A stretch of 64,000 bases of DNA from Siphonodentalium dalli (taxonomy: Eukaryota; Mollusca; Scaphopoda; Gadilida; Siphonodentaliidae), in NCBI GenBank assembly GCA_032622095.1, contig CP136066.1:101763319-101827318 (forward strand), in the 5' to 3' direction. The position numbers were made by a program, and so were the translations under genes. The notes below the pieces were generated by a model, which saw only the letters and a program-made list of their open reading frames with translations, did not search any database and had not been told where the DNA came from. Each line of letters opens with the position of its first letter. The first letter of the stretch is position 1. Positions 11,336 through 22,149 of this stretch are shown in pieces.

Positions 11336-11916
11336 TATTTCGGTGCATATTGTTTCCCCCAGGTCCTGAATGTTCTTAAAATCTGATATATTGACATTTG
11401 GGGTAACTTTTTATGAAAAAAAAATCACATGTCTAGCTGTGAATATGGGTTTAGATCTTGTGTGTTCGTAACTACTGATCACTACTAGGTTCGGGACCGC
11501 ACTATAAATCCTGCTATGTTATGTAAAAAAAAACAACAACAGACAATTATGTTGACCAACCAGAGCCCAGTGTCTATTTTATTCTCTCCCATATTTACAC
11601 CATTATAACCAGCATGCGAACTGTGAACTGCCGACGAAAGTAGCCTCGGCATTCAATTTTGTGTGTGCGAGAATTAGCACCAATTTAAAATATGTGTCGG
11701 AAGGTGTGCCCGCCCATATATAGAACGAGGGGCGCAGACGTGTCATCGTGAATCACGAACAGATCGTGACCAACATTTTAAACGCCACGACTTTTTTGAA
11801 ATAAAAAAACAGCTAGCCAAAGTCAGATCCCCCGAATACGCAGAAAGTTATAAGGGAAGAGATATACCCCAGTATTAAAAGTCTGAGCAAAATTATTTCG
11901 CGTTTATATCAACTTA
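11336..11916. other. Gene-free stretch
   Basis: No gene or recognisable repeat. A polyA/AAC run is present at about 11526-11540. Confidence 0.4.
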
Positions 11917-12171
11917 TTTTAACCCATTATATATACCAAACACTCATTGACGAGTAGTTATCCTATGGGAAATGTTCAGATAATAAGTTCAACAAAATAG
12001 GTCGTTTGTTGAACTTATTATCTGAACATTTCCATCAATAAATAAGACTCCTGCATTTTTATTAGCTGTCGTCTGGTTATATTATACCTCTACATACCCA
12101 AATCAATAATAGACCATTCCGATGTACACACTTTTTAACTTGCAGGGAGAATCCATATAGAATGGGCTAAT
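11917..12171 (+). mobile_element. 250-bp central-palindrome element, copy 1
   Basis: Starts TTTTAACCCATTATA with the conserved cactcattgacgagtagtta. It has a central palindrome pairing cagataataagttcaaca with tgttgaacttattatctg (about 11977-12028) and ends gagaatccatatagaatggg. Other copies are at 19.74, 38.45 and 38.99 kb. Copy 4 preserves TTAACCCTTTC/AGGGTTAA ends, so the family probably targets TTAA. Confidence 0.75.
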
Positions 12172-12384
12172 CCCCACAACATGGCCTGAATGTGACACAA
12201 GCGGACATGGTTGAATCCTGGAGTTGCACTCGGTTTTGTTACATCCCAATCCGGTTAAATAGGTTGAAGATATACACGGAGGACGTTTTAGACGAAGACT
12301 TATTCAAGTCATAAATTTAGGAAAGTCTGACACAAGCTCTTTGGAAATCAACAACACAGACCGTCCCTTGATATCTTCATTGTT

Positions 12385-12480
12385 GGCCTATTCCCGATAT
12401 GGTAAGAATAAAGAGCGTTTATCTCACTTGTGTGGGTAAAATTGAAAACAGCTTGATAATTGCTATAATTTTTCCCCAGA
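12385..12480 (+). mobile_element. Fragment related to the AAGAGCG-box MITEs
   Basis: The segment cccgatatggtaagaataaa, then gagcgtttatctcacttgtg, matches the middle of the 500-bp and 435-bp TTAA families. The rest of the element is not recognisable. The reading frame across 12348-12560 (minus strand) is an artefact of it. Confidence 0.55.
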
Positions 12481-12521
12481 GGATATAAAGTTTCAAATCG
12501 GTATTTTCCCGTGTATTTACA

Positions 12522-12748
12522 GACATATCTTATACTGAGTCGCGGCCATATTGGATACATCGAGCCCTGTTCCGCTTTTTAGTGCAAGAGGTCAAAGTTC
12601 TGGAGCAGCATCCCATATATGGAGCTTTTGAATATTCATGAATTCCATGTATTGAATGCTACTCCAGAACTTTGATTTGTTGCACTAAAAAAAACGGGGC
12701 TGGATGGATCCAAAATGGCCGCGCATCAGTGACAAGACGTATTCATAC
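12522..12748. mobile_element. Foldback element next to the Helitron-like element
   Basis: The left arm has gcggccatattgg, gttccgctttttagtgca and tcaaagttctggag. The right arm has the reverse complements ctccagaactttga, tgcactaaaaaaaacg and ccaaaatggccgcgc. The loop is centred on about 12636. It abuts the start of the 12.76 kb Helitron-like element, which may have landed in its edge. Confidence 0.75.
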
Positions 12749-12755
12749 CTCCAAA

Positions 12756-12782
12756 TCAATTATATATTTTGGAAGATCTGTC

Positions 12783-12828
<46 letters not shown>

Positions 12829-13507
12829 CGCGATGAACTCGAAAACGGCCTAGCCGATTTCGATGAAACTTGGTGTGTGGGGGTATTTTCGGTCGGGGGT
12901 GGCATGGGCCTATTAATTTGTCCGTGCAACGTGACCTTGAAATCGGATCATTTCAAGGTCAAACGCCCGAATATCACGGGATTTCGATGAAACTTGGTAT
13001 GTGGGGGTATTTTCGGCCGGGGGGGGGGGGGGGTGGCATGGGCATATTAATTTGCCCATGCGACGTGACCTTTACCTTGAAATCGGGTCATTCCAAGGTC
13101 AAACCCCCGAATATCACGGGATTTCGACGAACCTAGGGGGTACCTTCGTATGGGGAGTCTCATAAGCATATTCATTTGCCCGTACGACGTGACCTTGACC
13201 TTGAAATCGGGTCAATTCAAGGTCAAATCGCCAAATGGGATTTCGACGAAATTTTATACATAGGGTTACTTTTGTCCACTGAGTGCTTTGGACGGGTCAA
13301 ATCGTGACCCCGACATGACCTTCACCTTCAAAATGATCAATTCAAGGTCAAATCGGGTAAAACCGGATGGATTTCGACGGGCCCGTTTGTCGGGTACTTT
13401 TGTCCGGGCAGTGTTTTGGACTGGTCAAATCGTGACCCCACTTGACCTTGACCTTCAAAATGGACAATTCAATGTCAAAGCCCGGACGAAGTCGGGTCAC
13501 CTTCTAG
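12756..13507 (+). mobile_element. Non-autonomous Helitron-like element, 12.8 kb
   Basis: Likely 5' end TC at 12756 after A, followed by aattatatattttgg and gtctgtctg, a (TG)n run (12786-12828), then diverged tandem units of about 110-140 bp. The 3' end has a hairpin (cccggac-gaa-gtcggg, 13481-13496) and then CTAG-T at 13504-13508. A hairpin about 10 nt before CTRR, insertion between A and T, a GTCT microsatellite and internal minisatellites are hallmarks of DINE/HINE-type Helitrons. No Rep/helicase. The units carry TGACCTTGA and TCAAGGTCA boxes. Confidence 0.65.
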
Positions 13508-14193
13508 TTACATATATAAACACAATGTGGAGGTTTAAACGAACCATGTCCGCAACGTTTAACATAACCATAATGCATGTACGGTCAACAAACAACATCC
13601 CATGCTGTTTTGTCGAACATATCAGAATCCTTACAACCAATGAACTGGAACGATGTAAATATATCGATCAGAAAAAAATATGTTGAATGGCATATTAGTT
13701 AATAAATATATCATGTCTTGGAGTTGACAATATATACACGCGTTATGATTGGCTGCACATTGCTGTACTATTATACAGATAATGAATGGCTTGGAGTTGA
13801 CTATGCCAAAATCGTGACCCCACTTGAACTTGACCTTCAAAATGGACAATTCAAGGTCAAAGCCCGGACGAAGTCGGGTCACCTTCTAGTTACATATATA
13901 AACACAATGTGGAGGTTTAAACGAACCATGTCCGCAACGTTTAACATAACCATAATGCATGTACGGTCAACAAACAACATCCCATGCTGTTTTGTCGAAC
14001 ATATCAGAATCCTTACAACCAATGAACTGGAACGATGTAAATATATCGATCAGAAAAAAATATGTTGAACGGCATATTAGTTAATAAATATATCATGTCT
14101 TGGAGTTGACAATATATACACGCGTTATGATTGGCTGCACATTGCTGTACTATTATACAGATAATGAATGGCTTGGAGTTGACTATGCCAAAA
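13430..14193. repeat. 382-bp tandem duplication including a Helitron-like 3' end
   Basis: Two copies with period 382 bp: cccggacgaagtcggg at 13481 and 13863, CTAG at 13504 and 13886, ctatgccaaaat at 13801 and 14183. Only a handful of differences are visible, so the duplication is recent. Each unit holds about 80 bp of the element's 3' end plus about 300 bp of what was flanking DNA. The identical reading frames in both copies (ending near 13686 and 14068) are by-products. Confidence 0.92.
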
Positions 14194-14286
14194 TAGCGGT
14201 CCGAGAGTAGGAATAGTTCACGAGTCGCAGGCGAGTGGACTATTCCTCATCGAGAATAACTATTTTGGCATATTCAACGACAAGAT
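14171..14286. repeat. Palindrome with CTATTTTGGCA arms
   Basis: The outer arms tggagttgactatgccaaaa and ctattttggcatattcaacg are inverted. The inner arms aggaatagttcac and gtggactattcct pair around 14224. A similar arrangement with the same ctattttggca box is at 36.34-36.44 kb, and half of it at 46.73-46.83 kb. Probably MITE debris of one family. Confidence 0.7.
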
Positions 14287-15046
14287 ATCCATTATTTATG
14301 ATATCCTCATAGAATACCAAATCGGGCTTGTTGTAAGCTTGTGCTGTGCATTTTGTAAATGAATGTGTTATCAATATCATCATTCCCTTCATCTAGGATG
14401 ATTTCAGTCATGTAACGCGACAAAACTGGGTTTTTTAGTGTAAGAATAACTAGGTTAATACTCACAAAAGAACGTCATTATTAAGTCGTCCGCGGAGATG
14501 CAGAATGTATGTATACTGGAGGTTTTAGTGCATTCATATGTGATCATCAGAATGTTTACATCGTGTTGTAATTGCGTAGTTTCGATATAAACACGAGGCG
14601 GAACGCACACGTCGGTCACCAGCATCGCTGTGTATAAATACTAACCGCATAACAGCAGGACCCACCAGCATCATAGCACTTCTGCGGGACCACTTTACCA
14701 GGGGTGAAATATCCTTGCCTTATTCCAGTTTGTTATTTATTTGATAGTTCACAGTTATATAGATAATGAAAACAACAACTATAAAATAGATTAAGCGGGA
14801 ACTAATTTTCAAATTTCAAGTTTTACCTTATAGCATTTTTTTGCCATAGCAATAAAATCGGAGAAATATTTAATTGTACATACGCACAGAGTCCATTATA
14901 ATTTACTTACACACAAATCAGTTGTATTATATATACTGGTGTGTGTAAAAAAAGACATCCGACCATCTCTACATAAATTCTCGTCTGTGTTGAGTTCATT
15001 CGAAGATACCATGTTCAGGACTGCATGTGTGTTATTTGTGATTTAG
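14287..15046. other. Gene-free stretch upstream of the transposase relic
   Basis: No gene recognised. If the relic downstream had 5' exons they should lie here; I see no THAP-domain C2CH signature. The bases before 15047 (ttatttgtgatttag) resemble a splice acceptor. Confidence 0.45.
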
Positions 15047-16380
15047 GTTCAGGAAACAGAGCATTATTTTAAAACCTTGGCATATGCAGTGATAAGCCAT
15101 TCTTTGAAAAAGATGGAAGCAAAATATCTGGGATGTTCGATCCACCCCATCTAATCAAATGCACAAGAACTAATATCATGAAATATGAATTCAAGACTGA
15201 CAATGATATTATCAAATGGTGATATGTGCGAGAACTTTGTGATAGGGATTCAAAACAGCAAATTCGTTTGTGTCCAAAAATCTGACTAACATTTGTAAAA
15301 AATGTGTGATTCAGTTATCAAGAAAATCTGACTAACATTTGTAAAAATGTTGTGATTCAGTTATCAAGAAAATCCATTCAGCATTGAAATTATACACCTA
15401 TATTTCTCTTGTTGCTTCACCAACAGACAGTTTCACTCAAAAAATTGATATACGTTTTTAATGCTTCAACTCAAAGCAAATGAAAAGCACACTCAAACCC
15501 CACCAAGCAGCATTGCAGAATGGGTCGCTCCACGAACAATTTTTAAAAGAGTGCAAGATCTGGGTGGAGAAAATTAGACCAATTGGAAACAAGAAGGAAC
15601 TACACTTCCTAAATGGGTGAAAGGTTACCATCGCTTGTCTGTGGAACTTTGGAAGCAACTATATATCTGACGACGGACTTAAATACCTCCTTACTAACAG
15701 ACTAAATCGGGATTGTCGAGAGAACTTGTTTTCAGGTATCGGATCTTCAGGTGAATTTCGGGACAATCCAGAGGCTGATTACTTCGCGCACTAAAACCGC
15801 CGAAAACATCAAATTGTATCGATGATGGTGACAAGATTTTAGTTACGATCGGAAGTATCTGTACCAAACAATCAAGCGAATCAAATTATTTGGATTTACC
15901 AGTATACCCCAAGACACTCCAGCACAAATTGTCACAGGCATCAGTGATATTGTGGTATCATTAACCATATCTAACGCATTAATGTACATTGCAGGATACC
16001 GCATCTTTAAAGCAACTGAAACCCACACAAGTTGCAATTGTGTTGATAATTTAATTGTGAACAAATAGCAATCTTCTCTGAAAGACATCGATCGACCAAG
16101 AGGAGAATATGGAGGACTCAAAATCCCGACCGACGAAACCTTCATGAAATTCACGCTCCTTGAAGGAATATTGGTCACCCTCTTTCCAAATGTAATGTAC
16201 CTTGGCAAGATACACGAAAGGCTGAGAGCATCCATGCATGGTGCCAGAGATGTGAAATTCCAATGTTGTGATTCAGTTATCAAGAAAAACCATTCAGCAC
16301 TGAAATTCCAACATCACGACACTAAACAGAAAACAAAGAAGCGCAAGGATAGAAAGTTACTAAAAATTAGTCACTTGTAA
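15047..16380 (+). pseudogene. P-element/THAP9-like transposase relic
   Basis: Three blocks in order match the RNase-H-like transposase of P elements and THAP9. Block 1 (about 15049-15297) reads ...DKPFF...FDPPHLIKCTR...YEFKTDNDIIKW..., the conserved FDxPHLxK region. Block 2 (15464-15794) reads FNSKQMKS...QFLKECKIW...DGLKYLLTNRLNRDCRENLF...RDNPEADYF, the C-terminal region of the fold. Block 3 (about 15890-16380) reads SNALMYIAGYRIFK...EYGGLKIPT, the C-terminal tail. Stops interrupt at about 15064, 15215 and at 15618 (TGA where W is expected), 15792 and 16066, with a frameshift near 15885 and a 46-bp duplication at 15277-15369. The THAP DNA-binding N-terminus is not visible. Clearly non-functional; assignment from remembered family motifs, not a search. 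Confidence 0.78.
15277..15369. repeat. 46-bp tandem duplication inside the transposase relic
   Basis: aaaatctgactaacatttgt ... gattcagttatcaag appears twice with period 46. The last part (gttgtgattcagttatcaag, then aaaa.ccattcagca.tgaaatt) is found again at 16262-16305 near the 3' end of the relic, so the same short sequence has been copied within the pseudogene. Confidence 0.85.
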
Positions 16381-17367
16381 ATACATGTATAAGGATCAAT
16401 TTTCTCATCTGCACTAGCATGGGTATGTATTTGATTTTTTTGTCTGTGAAAGACTGGAAAAACGCGACAGATTATGTGATAAAACATAGTTTATTCCCTA
16501 TATTAGTTTTCTATTGCCAACAATCTCTCCTGGCATAGAGACCCTCTCGGAAACCTATGCTAAGTGTGCAAATTAATTACATAAAGCTGTAATCGAGTGT
16601 CGTATCTCTCTATATATATAGTAACTCTGGTGGGGGTCGCTGTCCATTGCTTTTTGCATGTAAGTTTGATATAGTGTTGTGCTAAACATACAATTATTAA
16701 CTGTAGTGGGTTAAATTTAGCATAACACTATATCGTATAGGACGTATATCTCGACCACAGGCGCCATTTCTGTGTGAGGTGAAATATACATGTATAGATT
16801 CCACTGGTTAGGAGAAAATAAACGTAAGAAGACAAATAGCTTAAATTGATATTTTGATTATACAGGGACTTCGCCCACAGTTTCCATGTATAAGATGTTG
16901 TAGGCGTTGATGCCAAGCGAAACTTCGAAAAGTGCTTAAATACTATATACTAAACCAAATTTTGGCCATATATGACTAATGTGTTAACTATATATGGCAT
17001 AGTTGCCCGATTCAGTGTTTTTCTGATGAAATGTCAATTGTTAAAAAGAAAACAAATATCTGTTATTGAGATCGTTTATAAACATCATGCATGCAGTGGT
17101 AATTCCATCACAGCTGACTCGTACTTTTTTGTAATATTCTATTTTCTCATCATATTCATTTTCCCTCAACTCTTCAACTGTTATTTTCAACTCAACTTCT
17201 TGCCATTCATTCTTTGTACATACAATCTGCATGCATATGCTTTTCTTCACTCGTGAGATATCTTAACATATAAAGCAAGCAGTGATCCGCCTGTTGATAG
17301 GTCCTATTCACTCTCTTCTAAACAAAATCACGTAGTCATCAAGCAAGTTTGAATCCAGATCATACCA
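16381..17367. other. Gene-free stretch with one stem-loop
   Basis: A stem-loop at 16668-16735 pairs gatatagtgttgtgctaaa with tttagcataacactatatc around a loop of about 28 bp. Reading frames at 16972-17256 are AT-rich and unrecognisable. Confidence 0.5.
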
Positions 17368-17883
17368 AGAATCTCTACGCTAGCTAACACCCCTATATAG
17401 AGATCATATTCCACCAGTACAAAAACTGGGAACTGTTTGATGTTTTAACAGTGAACTTTATAAATTCGAAACAATATAACACTGGGTGTATATTTATTAG
17501 TTATTGCCTGTTCCTTAATAATGTACTTCACTGTATATGTGAAGGTCCCAACTCGAAATTTCACGATTTAAGTGACTTTGTGGGCGATTTTGCTTCGTGT
17601 CGCTTACAATTATTGAATTTCTCATCGGAAATTAATTCTGTTTTTTTGCGATATCGGCTCATGAAAGTCACAGAAAAGCATGCAATTTCGAGTTGGGACC
17701 TTTACCTATAGTGAAGTACATTATCATGGAACAGGTACTAACTAAGAATGATACTCCATGCGTTATTTTTTCGACTTTATATATAAGGTTCCCTGTCAAA
17801 ACTTCAAAAAGTTCCCATGTTTTGTACTGGTGGAATATGATCTCTACGGGCGTTATAGCCACGCAGAGTAGAGATTAATGGCA
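17368..17883. mobile_element. AATCTCTACTC palindromic MITE, copy 3
   Basis: Left end agaatctctacgctagcta, right end gccacgcagagtagagatta, with gtagagatcatattccacca internally at the left and its reverse complement (tggtggaatatgatctctac) at the right. The two halves are inverted copies: cctgttccttaataatgtac versus gtacattatcatggaacagg. No coding capacity. Confidence 0.85.
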
Positions 17884-18586
17884 TGATCTAGCTTGAATCA
17901 TATATATTGTCAAATGTATTCAGGGTATAGAATAAATACTGTTTGAACCAAAAGTGCATAAATATTATAATCAGATTTACACCACACACATAGAGATTAG
18001 AAGTGAAGCGTGTTTTCCAGCTATAATGGTCGATAGAGACAGGCAAGAAAAATGTCAGGTCGGTATTTCTGAATGAAAGGCTTGCAGGATTATAGACCTA
18101 TATTATAATAGTTTGCAGATCATTTTCCGATTATGATATAACCTTTTCTATACAACAATATGTTCTGGGACACTAGTGAATATTTTCCATATAAGCGTCC
18201 ATAGATCACCAGCACGTCGTCCGTGATTCTAATAGTATTATAGATTGAACAAAATGGACTGTTGGGGTATTACGGAGCATAATTTGTTCGGATTTACTAG
18301 TAAATCTTCTTATGAACGGATCGATGGGACTTTAATATGTTTTCATTATGAATGCCTATGTTTGCGTGCGTTATCACAGCTCCCTCGGGGCTTCTTTTAA
18401 TACACCTGTGTGGACGGTTCATATGTAGGGGACTTATGTTTCCATTGGATACCACACGGTACAGTAATGACACACGCATCAGCAATATTGAAATACATCT
18501 TAGAGAAATATCGGATCTATCCGTGTTTGACGAAAATGTATCAACTTTTGATCGAAAATCATAGCCTTACGGGCCAGGGGGCCCAA
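17884..18586. other. Gene-free stretch
   Basis: No gene recognised. A short segment at about 18415-18455 (ggttcatatgtaggggactt) recurs at 19.27-19.32 kb on the other side of the 18.6-19.0 kb repeat. The overlapping frames at 18352-18595 are not recognisable. Confidence 0.4.
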
Positions 18587-19062
18587 ACGTTTTGAAAGCT
18601 CAAAATTCGGGCAAATTGGATATATTTTCAGTCAAATTCGGGCAAATTGAATGGCATTTCAAGGGAAAAATGTTGTAAATTACAGTATTTTTCACATTTC
18701 TGCCCGAATTATACATTTTTATGGTTAATTTGAATCTATTTTGTTATATATCTGTGTATACACAAAGTATATTCTACAAAAACCGTGTTACAACCAAGAA
18801 TATATAATGTAAGAAAATTCGGGCAAATTGAATGGCATTTCAAGGGGAAAATGTGGTAGATTACAGTATTTTTTCACATTTCTGCCCGAATTATACAGTT
18901 TTATGGTTAATTTGAATCTATTTTGTTATATATCTGTGTATACACAAAGTATATTATACAAAAACCGTGTTACAACCAAGAATATATAATGTAAGAAAAT
19001 TCGGGCAAAAAGTCTCAGCCCCCCCCCCCCCCCCCCCCCCCCCTATAATAATGCTGGCGCCC
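18587..19062. repeat. 181-bp tandem duplication ending in a poly-C tract
   Basis: Two units start with aaattcgggcaaattgaatg at 18634 and 18815, and a third start at about 18996 breaks off. The unit contains ctgcccgaattatac, an inverted partner of aattcgggca. A run of about 23 C (19020-19042) and ctataataatgctggcgccc follow. Poly-C plus CTGGCGCC looks like the edge of a known kind of invertebrate DNA transposon, possibly hAT, but I could not pair the two ends. Confidence 0.75.
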
Positions 19063-19737
19063 ATACGACTATGACGAAAATTATAAAAAATCTAGGGAAT
19101 CTTAAAATATTCTGTGAAATGAGCCTCTGCCGTGCACTGCAGACCCACCGCCCAATAAATGTCGGGAAAATTTCAACGTTTTTACGTTCAACTGTCTCCG
19201 GCATTCCTGGATTCGGACTCAATGTCTTCACCGTGGCATGGGCTCATTACATACACCAGCCGATATGTGGTGGTTCATACATGTATGTAGGGGACTTATG
19301 TTTCCCTAATTGGATACCATTTTCTGGTCATTATTTTACAAATGCCAGAGTTCATTCCGTGCATGGTATAGAAGTGTGTCCTTTCCATATACACTTATCC
19401 GAACACTCCATCATTATCATTTCGCTTTCCGTAAATTTCTCCATTTTAGGGTTCGTTTACACGCTGGCAAATTTGTAGAAAATTCGTTGCAGACGTTCTG
19501 TTAAACAATAAAACAACCGAAGACACTTACTCTGTAATTCCAAACTTAATAATTCAAAAGTGTGCAATATAGATGGCCATCATGAAAATTTGGCAAACAA
19601 TTGTGCCAGCTGAGCTATGGCGAAATACAGGCCCAGTTTGTTTTTTCTTCAAGTATGCTGAATTATAATAGAGTTATTTCCCCATTTCTGGATAAAATTG
19701 GTATTTCCATGCATGATTAGGATGTGTTTAAATGTCT
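19063..19737. other. Gene-free stretch with an orphan Harbinger-like terminus
   Basis: At 19447-19477, ttagggttcgtttacacgct, then ggcaaatttg, closely resembles the terminal repeat of the 30.78 kb Harbinger element (ttagggtacgttcatacgct, ggcaat). I found no matching right end, so this is a truncated or solo terminus. Confidence 0.45.
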
Positions 19738-20020
19738 CTTTAAACCCCTTTCTTTACTAGATACTCATTAACGAGTAAATTCCATAGTAAGTGACCAGCT
19801 AATAAGTTTTACATAAGACAATATTTATAGGCCGTTTGTTGAACTTATGCTCTGAACATTCCATATACCATTGAATCCTTCTGCACATATATATAGTGTC
19901 TGTTCGTGTCCCCGTCTTCTGCTTATATTTCTTGAACATTCATCCCGGGTAAATAATAGGTCATCAAATGTTTAATTTTATAACTGAATTATAGAGAATC
20001 AATTCAGCAAAGAAAGGGAT
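19738..20020 (+). mobile_element. 250-bp central-palindrome element, copy 2 (diverged)
   Basis: It has TTTAAACCCCTTTCTTTACT at the left, atactcattaacgagtaaat, ctaataagttttacataag facing ttgttgaacttatgctctg, and an AAAGAAAGGGATAA right edge. The central palindrome is more decayed than in copies 1 and 4. Confidence 0.65.
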
Positions 20021-20087
20021 AAAGATGATTTCATCGACATTGATTTCCATGAAGTTAAAATAACATACCAAAACAAATTTGACACTT

Positions 20088-21600
20088 TTAGGGCGCGTAC
20101 ACATGAAGCTGCAAGAAAATATCTGCAAGAAAATATCAGGTACAATTGTACTCTGATATTTTCTTGCTGCAAAGATTACGCCCGTGAGAAATCGACGGGT
20201 TATATGGCGTTGATTGAGCTCAATGTGACTAGCGTTAGTCGTGCTTGTTGAAGTGAATTACTGCGGACAAACAACCTATAGTCCATACCGAATATTCATA
20301 GAGTTATGGAAAATTTTAAATGCCACCTATTTTAACGAGAAAGGAACGCGCCCTCGTCGCTGGAGTAGTGATGTATGTTCTTCATGAACACACGAAAGGA
20401 CATCTAAACAGACGTTGGTGGGTTCGGCCCTGGGCCACATCCCACATGCGAGAAGATCGAGGAGCCGCCAACAATGTCTTATTCGAAACGTACATACAGT
20501 CCAAATTAAAGTAAAAGAACTAAATCAAGGCATGTGAGGTACCAAATATAAAGCGTCCCCATACATGCAGGAATGTGGCTAGAGGGTTTCCGTTGGGGGT
20601 ATCCACCTTGGGAAATTCCAACTGCACCCCCCCCCCCTTGAATCAGAATCAGACCAAACACAAGTTTTCCATAATTCCATTTGCACCCCCTTGCACCTCA
20701 GTGCTCTTAGACCTAATATTAGACCATGGGGTTCGGCCCGGTGTGCGAAAATTTTGTAATCTTAACAAGAAAATAGCTAAATCCTACCATCTAGACTATC
20801 CTCAAGCATTCCTAGAGTTGGAAATTTCAAACCTGAGACCCCACTTAGGTTGGAAAATTTACAACTGATGACAATTCCAATGACAATGTTGACCAAATGT
20901 ATGACAATATTGTTATTCTTAAATTAACTAGCATTTTTTTTTACTTTTGACTGGCCACGGGGGAGGGACCAGGACACAAGCTTTCCAAGTGTTGGAAATT
21001 TCCAACCTGTCACCCCCCTGAGGTTGGAAAGTTTCCAACTGATAACCATTTCAGACCATATTTGTTTTACCGAAAATAAGCAAATATTGGTCCAAAAACA
21101 ATTAATTCCCCACAAGAAATTTTTTGAAAATCAAACTGCAAGAACATTTTCAAACTATTGTTGGTGTGAAATTTCCAACTAATGTTTTGGCAGGTATGAA
21201 AATTCCATCTGTAGAAAGATTTGACAAAAGCTGGGGTGAGACACCCCCAACACCCCCACCTGTCGCCACGTCTCTGCACACACGTATATACATGTATATA
21301 TATAATACATCAGCGGTTCTGACAGCCAATATAACATGGAAATACGTGGTATGTTGAAACAGAAGATACTATTGATGGATCATAACTCGAGCGTTTGAAT
21401 TGTTACGATCATATCCCCGCGAGATTAGTTAACGGATACCGATGGCCACCTATCAAGGTGAACACATATCACCAATTGGCGATAAAATATCAGCGCGCTG
21501 CTTTCGTCTGATATTTTCCGGTATTATTTATTTCATTGGTCAAGTGAGTCACATGGGGCATACCTGATATTTTCTTGCTGGCCATGTGTACGCGCCCTTA
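20088..21600 (+). mobile_element. PIF/Harbinger element 1 (1.5 kb, internally deleted)
   Basis: TTA at 20088-20090 and 21598-21600 is the 3-bp target duplication typical of PIF/Harbinger. The terminal repeats gggcgcgtacacatg and catgtgtacgcgccc are inverted and continue into gcaagaaaatatcagg. The left end also carries a duplicated tgcaagaaaatatc that forms a stem-loop (about 20124-20171). Inside is a HARBI1-like exon stub (20320-20514) followed by C-rich patches and palindromes of the form gttggaaatttccaac (about 20994). Not autonomous. Confidence 0.85.
20320..20514 (+). pseudogene. HARBI1-like transposase N-terminal stub
   Basis: The translated stretch contains GHLNRRWWVRPWATSHMRE, matching the N-terminal RRWWVRPW motif of PIF/Harbinger (HARBI1-like) transposases. 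It then runs ...RGAANNVLFETY before a stop at 20512. The DDE domain is missing. It lies inside a 1.5-kb element with Harbinger ends, which supports the call. A second stub with the same motif is at 31.1 kb. The start codon shown by the frame (20320) is a guess. Confidence 0.7.
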
Positions 21601-21623
21601 TTGCGTTCTTCCGTATATCAAGT

Positions 21624-22149
21624 CATGAATCTCTACTCTGGCTAATGCCCGTAGAGATCATATTCACAAGTACAAAACCTTGGAACTTTTTGAAGTTTTG
21701 ACAGGGAACTTTATAAAGTTGAAAAATAAAGCGGGGAATATATTTCTTAGTTGTTATATGTTCCTTAATAATGTACTTCGCTGTAGGTGAATGTCCCAGC
21801 TCAAAATTGCATGCTTTTCTCTGACATTTGTGAGCCGATATCGCAATAAACATCGAATTAATTATCCAGTATATATATATATATATATAGAAGTTCCATA
21901 ATTGTAAGCGACGCAAAGCAAAATCACCCAAAATTCACTTAAATCGTGAGGTTTTGAGTTGGGACCTTCACCTAAAGTGAAGTACACTATTAAGGAACAG
22001 ATATATACCTAAGAAAGATATTCCCCGTGTTATTTGTTCAGCTTTATATGGTTCCCTGTCAAAACTTTAAAAAGTTCCAAGGTTTTGTATATATACTGGT
22101 GCAATATGATCACTACGTGCGTTAGCCAGAGTATAGAGATTCGTGGCAT
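21624..22149. mobile_element. AATCTCTACTC palindromic MITE, copy 4
   Basis: Left end tcatgaatctctactctggc, right end gccagagtatagagattcgt. The two halves are inverted copies (ccttggaactttttgaagtt versus aactttaaaaagttccaagg). A (TA)n run at about 21869-21890 sits near the middle. The element starts just 24 bp after Harbinger element 1. No coding capacity. Confidence 0.87.

Noticed and set aside
12769-14068. Several overlapping frames of 70-130 codons, including two identical ones
   Set aside because: They come from a TG microsatellite, Helitron-like minisatellite units and the 382-bp duplication, not from a gene.
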